Shown here piece by piece: positions 15,795-24,278 of a stretch of 64,000 nucleotides of DNA. This DNA is from CAMDTE01 sp964504345. Lineage in GTDB: Bacteria; Bacteroidota; Bacteroidia; Flavobacteriales; Schleiferiaceae. Below the pieces are notes generated by a model. The model worked only from the letters and a program-made list of their open reading frames with translations, did no database searches and had not been told where the DNA came from. Numbering within the stretch: position 1 is the stretch's first letter; the number at the start of each line of letters is the position of its first letter. The DNA lies in assembly GCA_964504345.1 (NCBI GenBank), contig CAZDDX010000008.1, positions 1 to 64,000 of the forward strand. Reading direction: 5' to 3'. A program made the position numbers and the translations under genes.

Positions 15795-17435
15795 ATGAAA
15801 CGCAAACTACGTCGACCAACTGGAGGAAAGGGGAACAAGCTCAAAACATTGATGCAGAAAGCCTATTTGGACATTTGCAGCCACTTGCTGCTCCCCAATG
15901 CTCCGTTCAATAAGATTCCCTCCGTGGCCTTGTTCGGCCGGAAACTGGGAATACAGGCCATCGATGCTGCGGTGCTCGTTCTAATTTTGTACGAACGCGG
16001 CAAAATAGAGCGGTCAAAGTTGGTTGAGCTCACCCGCAATTTTAGGACCAAGGATGAACTTGAAGCGTCTTTGGACCGGCTGCGTGGAATGCTTTACATT
16101 CGCCCAAATTCGCACATCAAGCACGGTACAATGGTTCAGTTGTACTTTGAATTCCGTCAAGCCTTCGAGTCGGGTGACCTCAATAGGGTCCTTCGGCTCC
16201 GCCCCTCAGGGAGCAACGGTCTACTTTCCTACGCCGCCCGCATTGCGCACATGGGGCCGTACGAACAGGACGAATGGGAAATTTTCTTGGATCGACTGTT
16301 TGAGGGACAGGATCAGGAACATGTATTCCTCAAGTACATGGACGATCTGGAGTATTTCGAAACATTGCACGGCACCTTACTCCTGATGATTGCCAAGAAC
16401 CACTTTTATTTTGACACCGCCACAAGCATTCGGGACTTGAAGGAGGTGGTGCGCTACTCGGATAGCGATTTGCGGGAACTGTCGGTTGAAATCCTTCGCT
16501 CGGAATGGAAGCCCATTCGCGAAGGACTGGTTGAAGTTCATGAGGGTGCGTTTCTGTTCAGTGCACCCGGGCTGAAGCTAACGGAATTGGGCATTCAAAC
16601 CTGGTTTCCGGATTTGGACTTTGGGGTATCAGAAGGAGAGTTGGGTCTTGCATCTCCCTTTCATCCGTACAAAGGAGAATTGAAAAACCTTAGTTTTCCA
16701 GATTCGCTACGGCGTCAACTTTCCCCCATTGAGCAACTATTGTCGCCGGGAGTTTACGAGCAATACGTAGCGCAATCATCCGCGCACCACAAAGGCCTTT
16801 TGGTTTTACTTCACGGCAAACCGGGCACCGGAAAGACCGCCTGGTGCGAGAACATGTTGGCCGCAACCAAACGTCCGATGCTTGCAATTCAGGCCAGTAA
16901 GGTCATTTCTAAATGGGTGGGAGAGTCTTCTACGCAGATTCGAAAGATATTCGATAAATACCACGCGCACGTTCGGCAACACCAGACGTATCCCATCATC
17001 GTCTTGAACGAAGCCGATCAAATATTGGGGAAACGCATCGAGATCAGCAGCAGTGCAGACACCGAATACAATGCAATCACTGCATCCATTTTGGAAGAGC
17101 TCGAAGGAATACTGATGCGGGGTGGTCTCGTATTGGCCACCACCAATACCATGAGCCATCTTGACGAGGCATTCTACCGCCGGTTCACCGATCGAATTGA
17201 GTTCAACGGCTTGACTTCCATTGAACAAATTGCCTTGTGGCAAAATGCATTCCCGGAACTTTCCAAGGGTGAAGCAGGATACCTCTTTGAGCATCTCGGC
17301 CCGATGGAACCCGGGTGGATTCAAAACATTATTGCCCAGTACCATCGCCATGTTTTTCTGAATGGCCCTGCAGCGTCTACGCTGTCCCTTTTGTTGGAAT
17401 TTGGTGTTCAATTTCAAGCACACAAAGCAGCCTGA
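15795..17435 (+). CDS. AAA+ ATPase with a long N-terminal domain
   Basis: A 546-aa protein. The C-terminal 230 residues are an AAA+ module of the FtsH/CDC48-like class: Walker A GKPGTGKT (341-348), SKWVGESS (372-379, the usual WxGES after Walker A), Walker B IIVLNEAD (401-408), sensor-1 TTN (449-451) and RRF with the arginine finger (462-464). The first acidic Walker B residue is Asn (LNEAD, not LDEAD) while the catalytic Glu is kept, which I have seen in related bacterial ATPases. The N-terminal 300 residues are helical with winged-helix-like parts and probably bind a substrate or partner. It follows small paralogue B on the same strand. A chaperone/remodeller role is inferred from the fold; the substrate is unknown. 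Confidence 0.8.
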   Translation: MKRKLRRPTGGKGNKLKTLMQKAYLDICSHLLLPNAPFNKIPSVALFGRKLGIQAIDAAVLVLILYERGKIERSKLVELTRNFRTKDELEASLDRLRGMLYIRPNSHIKHGTMVQLYFEFRQAFESGDLNRVLRLRPSGSNGLLSYAARIAHMGPYEQDEWEIFLDRLFEGQDQEHVFLKYMDDLEYFETLHGTLLLMIAKNHFYFDTATSIRDLKEVVRYSDSDLRELSVEILRSEWKPIREGLVEVHEGAFLFSAPGLKLTELGIQTWFPDLDFGVSEGELGLASPFHPYKGELKNLSFPDSLRRQLSPIEQLLSPGVYEQYVAQSSAHHKGLLVLLHGKPGTGKTAWCENMLAATKRPMLAIQASKVISKWVGESSTQIRKIFDKYHAHVRQHQTYPIIVLNEADQILGKRIEISSSADTEYNAITASILEELEGILMRGGLVLATTNTMSHLDEAFYRRFTDRIEFNGLTSIEQIALWQNAFPELSKGEAGYLFEHLGPMEPGWIQNIIAQYHRHVFLNGPAASTLSLLLEFGVQFQAHKAA

Positions 17436-17482
17436 ACGCAACATCCTGGGTTCAACGATAGACTGCCATTGTGCCCATTCAC

Positions 17483-18742
17483 CTACAGGTAGTCCGAATT
17501 GGTGTATTGGATAAAGTCCAACGGTCGAACGTAGTGAATGTTTAGTTCGCAGCCGGTGGGCATGCATTTCAGGAAATCTCCCAATACACTGTTGGCCTCA
17601 TCCTCAAAACCAATGGGTATCATGCCGATTTTCTTGGCCCTGCCGCTGATAAATTGCTTTTGAACAACGTCCAGTGCTTCCGTCAAGGTAAGTCGCGGAT
17701 ACGGAGGGCCCGTTCGCTCCGTGTACTGTTCCCAATACCTAGAATTTTTACTCCTTATTTTTAAATGGATGGGGGAAAAAAACACATCGTACTTTCGAAT
17801 TTTCGCCTCACCCAATCGGACATTGATCAATCGGATTATTTGATTTTCCTTACCTCGCAGGTTTCGTACGCTCGGTACCTGAATCTCTTCTTTGGCGAAT
17901 GCACACACTCTGGAAACAAAGGGTGGCTGGTTATTTTCTTCGCCCTCCTGCCCCTGCTCTCCCATTGGGCTGTACCAATCAACATAACCCTGAGCGATAT
18001 AGGAGTACGGTGGAAAACTCGAGGTTGGCCGAATGTTCTGATGAAATCTAGTTGTTATCCAGCTGCTGGTTGTTTTCCAACTGCCGCGGATCCAAATTTT
18101 GGTTCTTAATTGGAGATGGTTGATCAATCGCGCAAAGGAACTGTTTGGATATTCAAATTCCCCTTGTTGAATGGTGCATAATAGGGCCGGATGTGATCTC
18201 GTAACCTGTACTATGCCGGCAAGGGTTGCCATACCTTCCGTATTCATGGCAATCCAACTGACTTCTTTGTAAGCGTTACCTAATTTGCGTTTGAATTTGA
18301 ATTCAGCAATGTATCGTTCTTGAAATTGAATGTTAAACACTTGACTTTCATAATACTCCAATTCGCCTTGACTCAATATGTCTTTAGGAGGGGTGTTGAA
18401 CAACTCATAATCGATGAGATCCGATGGGTGCAAATCATAACCCAAGTACTCCAGTTCAACACGATTGTAAAACGCATTCAAGTGCGCGCATTTGCGTTGA
18501 AATACCTCGTGGTAAGTGTCCACCGATAGGTTTTCGGAAAACGTTGGCGATACCACAACATCAACCAAGCTTGAAAACCGAAGTAAAACTTGCAAATCAG
18601 TACCTCCGGCCGGATAAAATAGTGAGCTTGAAAACTTTTTAAATATTTTATTTATCAACTCCAAATGAACTCGTTTGCGCTCTACTTTCAATCCGTGTTC
18701 GCGAATTGCTTTATTGATGTGGGGAATATTAATGACCGTCAT
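17483..18742 (-). CDS. Unknown protein with a YPAGGTD motif (419 aa)
   Basis: ATG at 18742. The motif SLFYPAGGTDLQVLLRFS and the following VDVVVSPTF resemble the YPSAGTDFRPLLYL / DVYLFSDC pair of the protein at 8686-9537, pointing to a shared Rossmann-like N-terminal domain; the rest differs. There is a Trp/Arg/Ser-rich centre (WIRGSWKTTSSWITTRF) and a basic C-terminal half. No signal peptide. It is convergent to the AAA+ gene (47-base gap). Function unknown; a nucleotide- or SAM-binding role is only a guess from the glycine-rich loop. Confidence 0.55.
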   Translation of the reverse strand: MTVINIPHINKAIREHGLKVERKRVHLELINKIFKKFSSSLFYPAGGTDLQVLLRFSSLVDVVVSPTFSENLSVDTYHEVFQRKCAHLNAFYNRVELEYLGYDLHPSDLIDYELFNTPPKDILSQGELEYYESQVFNIQFQERYIAEFKFKRKLGNAYKEVSWIAMNTEGMATLAGIVQVTRSHPALLCTIQQGEFEYPNSSFARLINHLQLRTKIWIRGSWKTTSSWITTRFHQNIRPTSSFPPYSYIAQGYVDWYSPMGEQGQEGEENNQPPFVSRVCAFAKEEIQVPSVRNLRGKENQIIRLINVRLGEAKIRKYDVFFSPIHLKIRSKNSRYWEQYTERTGPPYPRLTLTEALDVVQKQFISGRAKKIGMIPIGFEDEANSVLGDFLKCMPTGCELNIHYVRPLDFIQYTNSDYL

Positions 18743-18957
18743 TTGTCCGGAAAATCTTTGGTTGGAGCTTCTCTAAGTTACGATTTTCCATACAAATTTC
18801 GCCTGCATTAAACCCCCTCTTCGGGTATAATAAGTGGGCATTATCGGTCAAAATGAACGAATAGGGTAGCATCCATTCTTGGTCCACTCATGTTTCAGGC
18901 AATGATTTAGGAACCCGGGCGTTATAAATCTGTAAACAAGCTAATAACGCGCATCGA

Positions 18958-19707
18958 ATGAATCCCTTTCGTTTTCTCCTAGCAGGCATCGTCGGACTAA
19001 CACCCGCCATTCACGCTTTTGGCCAAGAAACACTAGACACCTCGCATCCGGTGGTGGAAATCAACGGCCTTACGTGGTTGGCCAACAATTTTGCGGGTAC
19101 CACCTACCTGAACGGGGATCCCATTCCGCAAGCAGTTTCCGTTGAAGAATGGATTGACTGCGCAGATCAAGGCCGCGGCTGCTGGTGCTACTACGAGAAC
19201 GACGCATCCAACTCCTTTGGCCCAAAGTACGGATACACCGGCGCTGCCGAGCCCGGCTCTTTTGGCGTGCTGTACAACGGACATGCCTTGCTTGACCCAC
19301 GCGGCTTCGGCCTTCCCGGGTTCCGACTTCCAACCGATTCCGAATACAATACGCTCATTCCGCTTGGCTCGACCGTGCTCAAATCCACCACCGGTTGGGC
19401 TACTCTCGAAGTCTTTTACGCAGGGTGCCAATGCAACGGATACTCGTTGGCCGGCAACAACCAATCCGGCTTCAACGCCAAGGGCAGCGGTTACCGCGAA
19501 CGCCGAGACATTTACGATGACGAAGGTGTGTTCCACGATGGCTTTGAACGAGCTGTATTCTGGTGTAGTCTCACCTCCGATAACAGCCAAAAACTAACCC
19601 TATTTGGCATCGACGGGTATGAAGACAATCATTTTTGGGAAGCCGAACCGCCGGTAGCACCCCTTTTGGGAGACGGCTACGCCGTGCGCCTCGTGCGCGT
19701 TAAATGA
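18958..19707 (+). CDS. Secreted protein with fibrobacter-succinogenes major paralogous domain
   Basis: 249 aa with an N-terminal signal peptide (MNPFRFLLAGIVGLTPAIHAFGQ, cleavage near AFG-Q). The body matches the fib_succ_major (TIGR02145-like) pattern: NGLTWLANNFAGTTYLNGDPIP, a cysteine-containing WCYYENDASN, the GFRLPTDSEYNTL block, SGFNAKGSGYRE, and the closing VRLVRVK. These domains are exported surface or extracellular proteins common in Bacteroidota and Fibrobacteres, of unknown biochemical role. It stands alone, convergent with the gene at 19741. Confidence 0.8.
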   Translation: MNPFRFLLAGIVGLTPAIHAFGQETLDTSHPVVEINGLTWLANNFAGTTYLNGDPIPQAVSVEEWIDCADQGRGCWCYYENDASNSFGPKYGYTGAAEPGSFGVLYNGHALLDPRGFGLPGFRLPTDSEYNTLIPLGSTVLKSTTGWATLEVFYAGCQCNGYSLAGNNQSGFNAKGSGYRERRDIYDDEGVFHDGFERAVFWCSLTSDNSQKLTLFGIDGYEDNHFWEAEPPVAPLLGDGYAVRLVRVK

Positions 19708-19740
19708 CCGAAAATCTATTGCCAGGAACCAAATTAAGGA

Positions 19741-20619
19741 TCACTCCTCTTTTTGGGCATCCATCCATGCTTGATGGCATTCATTTAGATCCTTCCAATT
19801 AGCCCCAATGTACTTGCTGGTCGGTCTTAAAGAAACCCAACCGTTCTCCTGTGTTTTTTTGTTATAAAAAAGGACTTTGGATAAATCTGGCTTGCGTTCC
19901 AACGTTCCATCCGGAAAAACCGCTTCAAAGTGATCCCCAACCCAATACAGCTCTATAGGCGACTTAAGGTGCTTCTTCCATGAGGGTTGCCAAAATATGC
20001 TGGCGACTATCAATAAACCGATTTGTACCAATGGGTCATCGATCAAATATTCCGCCTGCGCCGATTCAGCGCCGATTTCGATCATTAAGACGACTAACAT
20101 CAAAGGCAACGACACCAATATTGCTCCTACCAACCACGTCGAATAAAGGACTCGTTGAAAAGCAGAGCGTTTAAATGCTAATTGGGGGTGAATGTGTTTT
20201 ATCGATTTAGATTGACCTCTACTGGTATAGAATTTATCGGCATGCGCTGTTGGATTGTCTCCAGTGTCCTTCCAAAATGCCCGTAAATCACCGTCCCAAT
20301 ATTTCCAATGATGAATCGATCGCATGAAATCGTAACGGTCAATATCGGCTTGTGTAAACTCGCCTAGTTTGCTAAGAGTATGCAGATAAGTTTGAACGGA
20401 GTCTCTAGTGGAAAAAAATACCCTATGCTCAAAATCATCTGAATAGGAATTGCATTGGGAAATAACCTTCAGTTCCACCATTTGATTAATAAGGCGATCC
20501 GCCACCTCATAGTCAATTTTCAAATCCGACGCCAGCAACGCGGTCCAAACAACCCGTCGTTCTACAGCAATACAAGCCGCTTGAACAATCAAATTCGTAT
20601 CCAACTCACTCCACTTCAT
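19741..20619 (-). CDS. Membrane protein with an FtsK-gamma-like winged helix at the N-terminus
   Basis: 292 aa. The first 60 residues (RRVVWTALLASDLKIDYEVADRLINQMVELKVIS) look like the FtsK gamma winged-helix fold (helix, turn, DLxIxYxxAxRLxxxMxxxxVI). Two hydrophobic segments follow (about 157-182 and 195-212), then a C-terminal domain with IELYWVGDHFEAVFPDGT. So a DNA-binding-like module appears to be tethered to the membrane without the FtsK motor. TATCTTTC lies 5 bases upstream of the ATG and may be its -7 element. No partner gene is evident. Function unknown. Confidence 0.55.
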   Translation of the reverse strand: MKWSELDTNLIVQAACIAVERRVVWTALLASDLKIDYEVADRLINQMVELKVISQCNSYSDDFEHRVFFSTRDSVQTYLHTLSKLGEFTQADIDRYDFMRSIHHWKYWDGDLRAFWKDTGDNPTAHADKFYTSRGQSKSIKHIHPQLAFKRSAFQRVLYSTWLVGAILVSLPLMLVVLMIEIGAESAQAEYLIDDPLVQIGLLIVASIFWQPSWKKHLKSPIELYWVGDHFEAVFPDGTLERKPDLSKVLFYNKKTQENGWVSLRPTSKYIGANWKDLNECHQAWMDAQKEE

Positions 20620-20832
20620 GACCTGAAAGATATATAATCTGGTTGCAAGATTGGTCCCCCGTTCATGGAGCTCAATTCGTGCAAAATAAAACGCTCAATT
20701 TAGTGTCCGGAAGTTGCGGCATAAGGTGGAATTGACTGCCATAGTTGGGGGGGGATACCCCGAGTGGTCAAACGGAATTGCAAGGGCCAACCTTGATTTC
20801 GGATAAAGTGGAAGGAAGTTGCTGGCGTCGCC

Positions 20833-21705
20833 TCAACAACCCACGGAGCGGTACTGGGCGGCAGGAACCACCAATTCGCGGCCGGTCGCTTCTTTGGAGA
20901 GGTACCACACCCACGTGGTGGGGAAGGTGCTATCCGACGTCGTTAAAATCCAATCCAAAAGCCCGTCGTTGTCTACGTCCCCCGCAAAACGAAACACGGG
21001 AGGACCGTCGGGCACGCGCGGTGTGGCCACCAACAAGGACTTTTTGGCCACCCCAGATACGGTGGAGGTTATCCACAATTTGTAGTTCCAAACTTCCTGC
21101 GGCACGCCTTTCCGGTCCCGGCGAATGCCTCCTTCTGCGTACACGAGGTAGGTGTGGTTCCCAAGGTCCCAGTAGGCAGAATCGCCCGGATACAGTTTCA
21201 TCCCAGCCACCTGCGGCGAATAAACCGGGCCCGACTTCCACGGTCGCTTGTTGCGGATCAAAAGAACGGTGGAGTCCTTGCTTCGCGCTTTTACTTCCCA
21301 GTATTGGGGCGTTTTTCCCGTAGTGGGGTCCGGGGTTGCTCGGATTCTTCCCGGAGGTACGCGGGTGATTTTCAGGGGGGCAGATCGTATGGAGTAGGTG
21401 CGGCCGTTGAGGAAAAGACCGGTCCATGTTCCGCGCAGGGAAGGCAATTCGCGGGCGTCCACCACCCCGCCCAGGCGGGCGTCTTCTGGGGTTGTGGCGG
21501 GCGGATAAACGGTTTCGTCGTAGTGGATGGGGCCCATTACCGGTTCCCGCAGCACTTGGATGGACGTGTCTTGCGACACCGTTGGATGCGCCTCAGACGG
21601 GGTGCAGGCGGAGCCCATGCCAACTGCTAAGGTTGCTCCAAAAAAGGCCAAAATGCCAAAGAGAAATGGCTTCTGGAACGTGCGGTGGAAACGGGGTGCC
21701 TTCAT
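20833..21705 (-). CDS. Lipoprotein, unknown, with calcium-loop-like motif
   Basis: Start chosen at ATG 21705 (an upstream TTG gives five more residues). Residues 1-34 form a lipoprotein signal ending GMGSAC, with Cys34 as the lipidation site. The body is beta-rich. Near residue 250 FAGDVDNDGLLDWIL resembles the DxDxDG loops of FG-GAP/dockerin-like calcium sites, followed by WVWYLSKEA. It is divergent from the TonB-like gene, with 53 bases between starts. Probably periplasmic or surface exposed; function unknown. Confidence 0.65.
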   Translation of the reverse strand: MKAPRFHRTFQKPFLFGILAFFGATLAVGMGSACTPSEAHPTVSQDTSIQVLREPVMGPIHYDETVYPPATTPEDARLGGVVDARELPSLRGTWTGLFLNGRTYSIRSAPLKITRVPPGRIRATPDPTTGKTPQYWEVKARSKDSTVLLIRNKRPWKSGPVYSPQVAGMKLYPGDSAYWDLGNHTYLVYAEGGIRRDRKGVPQEVWNYKLWITSTVSGVAKKSLLVATPRVPDGPPVFRFAGDVDNDGLLDWILTTSDSTFPTTWVWYLSKEATGRELVVPAAQYRSVGC

Positions 21706-21758
21706 GGGGGGAAGGTACAAAAAGTGGGGAGTTTGATGGATTTTATCATATTTGCCTG

Positions 21759-22724
21759 ATGATTAGCACCTTCATATCCAACAATCGCTTTCTGCAACGG
21801 TCATACAAAGCCATATTCTCCTTGGCTTGCGGTCTAATAATATCTCCCATGTCCGGTCAAATATGGCAATCTTCCATATACGGACCTGAGAGCCCATTTG
21901 AAAAAATGGAAATTCTAGAATACAAAAAGCCAGATGCTACAATAAAAACTGTAGCTTTTTGGGGAAAGGAGAACCAATTAAGTTTCGTTGTTTTAGGAGA
22001 CAGTACGGCTCATTTGGAACAAGTTCGAATTGCATTCCTTACAGACAAATGGAGTTCTCCAACCGATATCACGGCGGATTGCAGTCGCGTCGATTGCGGA
22101 GTCTTGATACATATGAATCCAACTTTTGAGCTGACCAAATTCTTCGGAATAAACAAGTTTGCCTTATCCATCCGTTACAGAAATAGTTTGAAGGCAACTG
22201 AACACTTTTTTGATTGCAACGAAACTTGGCAAGAGTTCATGTTAAAGGGAGGGAAAGCATTTCCAATAAACAGCGCTTCATCTAAAGTGGTCGAGCCCGT
22301 AAAACCACAACCGTCAGCTTCCCTATCGCTAAGAATCAGCGAGTTAAAAGGCACATATCAAGCACCCACAACCCCACTTCCAGAAGGGATTAATGCCTTT
22401 ATTAAAAAAAATTGTACTTCTCCTCTGTCCGGCTCGGGAAGTGGGAGTGGGAGTGGTGATTACCGTTTAGGAAACCGTAGTGCAGTCAGTCGACCAAAGC
22501 CTGTTTACAGTTGCGAAGACGAGGGAAGAGTTGTGGTAAAAGTGTATGTGGACAGATACGGTAAAGCGATTTCGGCTGAGCCGGGCGCTGCCGGAAGTAC
22601 CACGGCGTCAACATGCCTTTTTGAGCGAGCTCAGGAAGCTGCGATGCGCACCATCTGGACACCCGATCCTAATGCTCTACAAACCCAAGTCGGTACGATT
22701 ATCTACCGATTTGAGAAAAATTAA
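21759..22724 (+). CDS. Exported protein with TonB C-terminal-like domain
   Basis: Start placed at ATG 21759, where a signal-like segment begins (SYKAIFSLACGLIISPMSGQ); the upstream open frame lies opposite the divergent lipoprotein gene. Residues 224-233 are an SG repeat linker encoded by a GGAAGTGGGAGTGGGAGTGG-type microsatellite. Residues 234-321 (GRVVVKVYVDRYGKAISAEPG, then ERAQEAAMRTIW and GTIIYRFEKN) match the TonB/energy-transducer C-terminal fold. There is no cytoplasmic-membrane anchor of the usual TonB kind, so this is more likely a periplasmic stand-alone TonB-C protein than an ExbB/D partner. The N-terminal part is unassigned. Confidence 0.7.
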   Translation: MISTFISNNRFLQRSYKAIFSLACGLIISPMSGQIWQSSIYGPESPFEKMEILEYKKPDATIKTVAFWGKENQLSFVVLGDSTAHLEQVRIAFLTDKWSSPTDITADCSRVDCGVLIHMNPTFELTKFFGINKFALSIRYRNSLKATEHFFDCNETWQEFMLKGGKAFPINSASSKVVEPVKPQPSASLSLRISELKGTYQAPTTPLPEGINAFIKKNCTSPLSGSGSGSGSGDYRLGNRSAVSRPKPVYSCEDEGRVVVKVYVDRYGKAISAEPGAAGSTTASTCLFERAQEAAMRTIWTPDPNALQTQVGTIIYRFEKN

Positions 22725-22769
22725 ATTTATCAAGCCGCTTCATAGATAGCAACAAGTTTTTTGAATCCC

Positions 22770-24224
22770 CTACTCCACCACCACCCGCTCGGCAAAGGAA
22801 CCGTCGGGAGTTTCAATCCGGAGGAGGTAGAGTCCGGGGGGCAGGGAGGTGAGATCTAATAGGACGGTTTTTGGGGCGTGCTGGCTGGCGGCTGTGCCGC
22901 CTAAGGCCGTTCCACCGGTAAAGCCATCGTCAAAGCCCGCATCCACCCGAACAAGGGAACCGTCGGGCCGATGCCAATGGATGGAGCGAATGCCGCTGGG
23001 GTGGCCCACGAGGAGGGTGCCGCGCGCGGGGTTGGGCAGGACGCGGGGGGATTTCCGGCTGGGTTCGCTGAGGCCGATGGGGGCGGGTTGTACCACGCTG
23101 CAATTCAGGTAGTTCTCCATGGCGTTTCCGGCGTCAAAGCAGAGGGTGGTGAAGCCGTTGGCGTTTTCCAGGGCGCGGTCTGCGGCGCTGAATCCCAGGC
23201 CGTTGAGGTTGTGGAGGTAGAGTTCCGACCGCAGAAAAACTTTGTCCGTGAAGGCTTGGCTGGAGGTAGACCGGCACTCCAGGCCTCCGTTGATGATGTT
23301 GTTGGTGTGCGCAAAGCCCTTTTGGTACATTTTGGGCGCGGTGTACTCCGTGGAGTCTGGCGTCCAGAGGTTGTGCATGACTTGGTGGCACGACGGTTTG
23401 GGGCATTGGGGCATCATCCAGAACCAGAGCGCGGACTGGAAGGCCAGCACGCCGTTGCGCTGGACGGAATCGGGGTCGTACAGCAAAACGTTTTTGTTGT
23501 TGTACAGGAATTTGCTGAGCTGCCCGTAGTTGTAGTTCCATGAAAGCTGGATGGGGCCGCGGCCGTAGTAGCCCTTGGCGGGGTTGGGCGGGTATTCCGC
23601 GTGCGCTTGGCTGTAGGCACCGGCGCTGTTGGCCGCGGTGTACCCCACTTCGTGCACAAAATAGAGGCCCCACAAGGCGTAGTCGCCAAAAGACCCGCCG
23701 CCCACGGGGAGCTGCCATCCGCCCGTGGTTTCCTTGGAAATATTGGCCAAAAACGCCGCCAATTCCCGACGGTTGTTGGTGTCGTTGCTGCGGGCTGCAA
23801 AGTCCGCAAAGTCCACCACCACCAAGCTTTCCGGCGTTGGATTCGCGTGCCAAGACGTGTCCACCTTCGCGTAGTTGTACACCAGACCCGACGCCTTCCG
23901 CTCCACCGTGATCAGGGCGCCCCACACCCCCGCTTTCCGACGGATCCGCACCCGATAGTCCTCCATTTGTTCCACCGCCAATTTGAGGTTGGCGTAGGAG
24001 TAAAAATCACTCGTGTACCCCTGCGGATGCGCCCCGTAGGTCCCGGCCCGACGCGGAAACAACGCATCCCACTGCGCGCTCGTGAGCAAGGAGTCTAAGG
24101 GCGAGGTTTGGGCGTGGAGTTGGGGAGTGAGGAGAAAGGACAACAAGATGATCCTTCCAAAAATCCCGGCGCGAATTACCACCGCCGTTAGGGAACGGTA
24201 AATACTACAAACAAGTGGATGCAT
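22770..24224 (-). CDS. T9SS-secreted GH19 chitinase
   Basis: 484 aa. A signal peptide (IILLSFLLTPQLHAQ) is followed by a GH19 catalytic domain: AAFLANISKETTGGW with the catalytic acid Glu165, FVHEVGYTAAN, YYGRGPIQLSWNYNYG (219-234) and a C-terminal GGLEC segment, all hallmark chitinase class I/IV motifs. It would hydrolyse beta-1,4 GlcNAc polymers (chitin, perhaps peptidoglycan-like glycans). Residues about 395-484 (LPNPARGTLLVG...GLYLLRIETPDGSFAERVVVE) are a T9SS type A sorting domain, so the enzyme is exported across the outer membrane. A monocistronic unit, convergent to the TonB-like gene. Confidence 0.9.
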   Translation of the reverse strand: MHPLVCSIYRSLTAVVIRAGIFGRIILLSFLLTPQLHAQTSPLDSLLTSAQWDALFPRRAGTYGAHPQGYTSDFYSYANLKLAVEQMEDYRVRIRRKAGVWGALITVERKASGLVYNYAKVDTSWHANPTPESLVVVDFADFAARSNDTNNRRELAAFLANISKETTGGWQLPVGGGSFGDYALWGLYFVHEVGYTAANSAGAYSQAHAEYPPNPAKGYYGRGPIQLSWNYNYGQLSKFLYNNKNVLLYDPDSVQRNGVLAFQSALWFWMMPQCPKPSCHQVMHNLWTPDSTEYTAPKMYQKGFAHTNNIINGGLECRSTSSQAFTDKVFLRSELYLHNLNGLGFSAADRALENANGFTTLCFDAGNAMENYLNCSVVQPAPIGLSEPSRKSPRVLPNPARGTLLVGHPSGIRSIHWHRPDGSLVRVDAGFDDGFTGGTALGGTAASQHAPKTVLLDLTSLPPGLYLLRIETPDGSFAERVVVE

Positions 24225-24278
24225 CCCGCAATTTGCACAAAAAACATTAATTTCGGATGAACTAGCGCATCGAAACGC

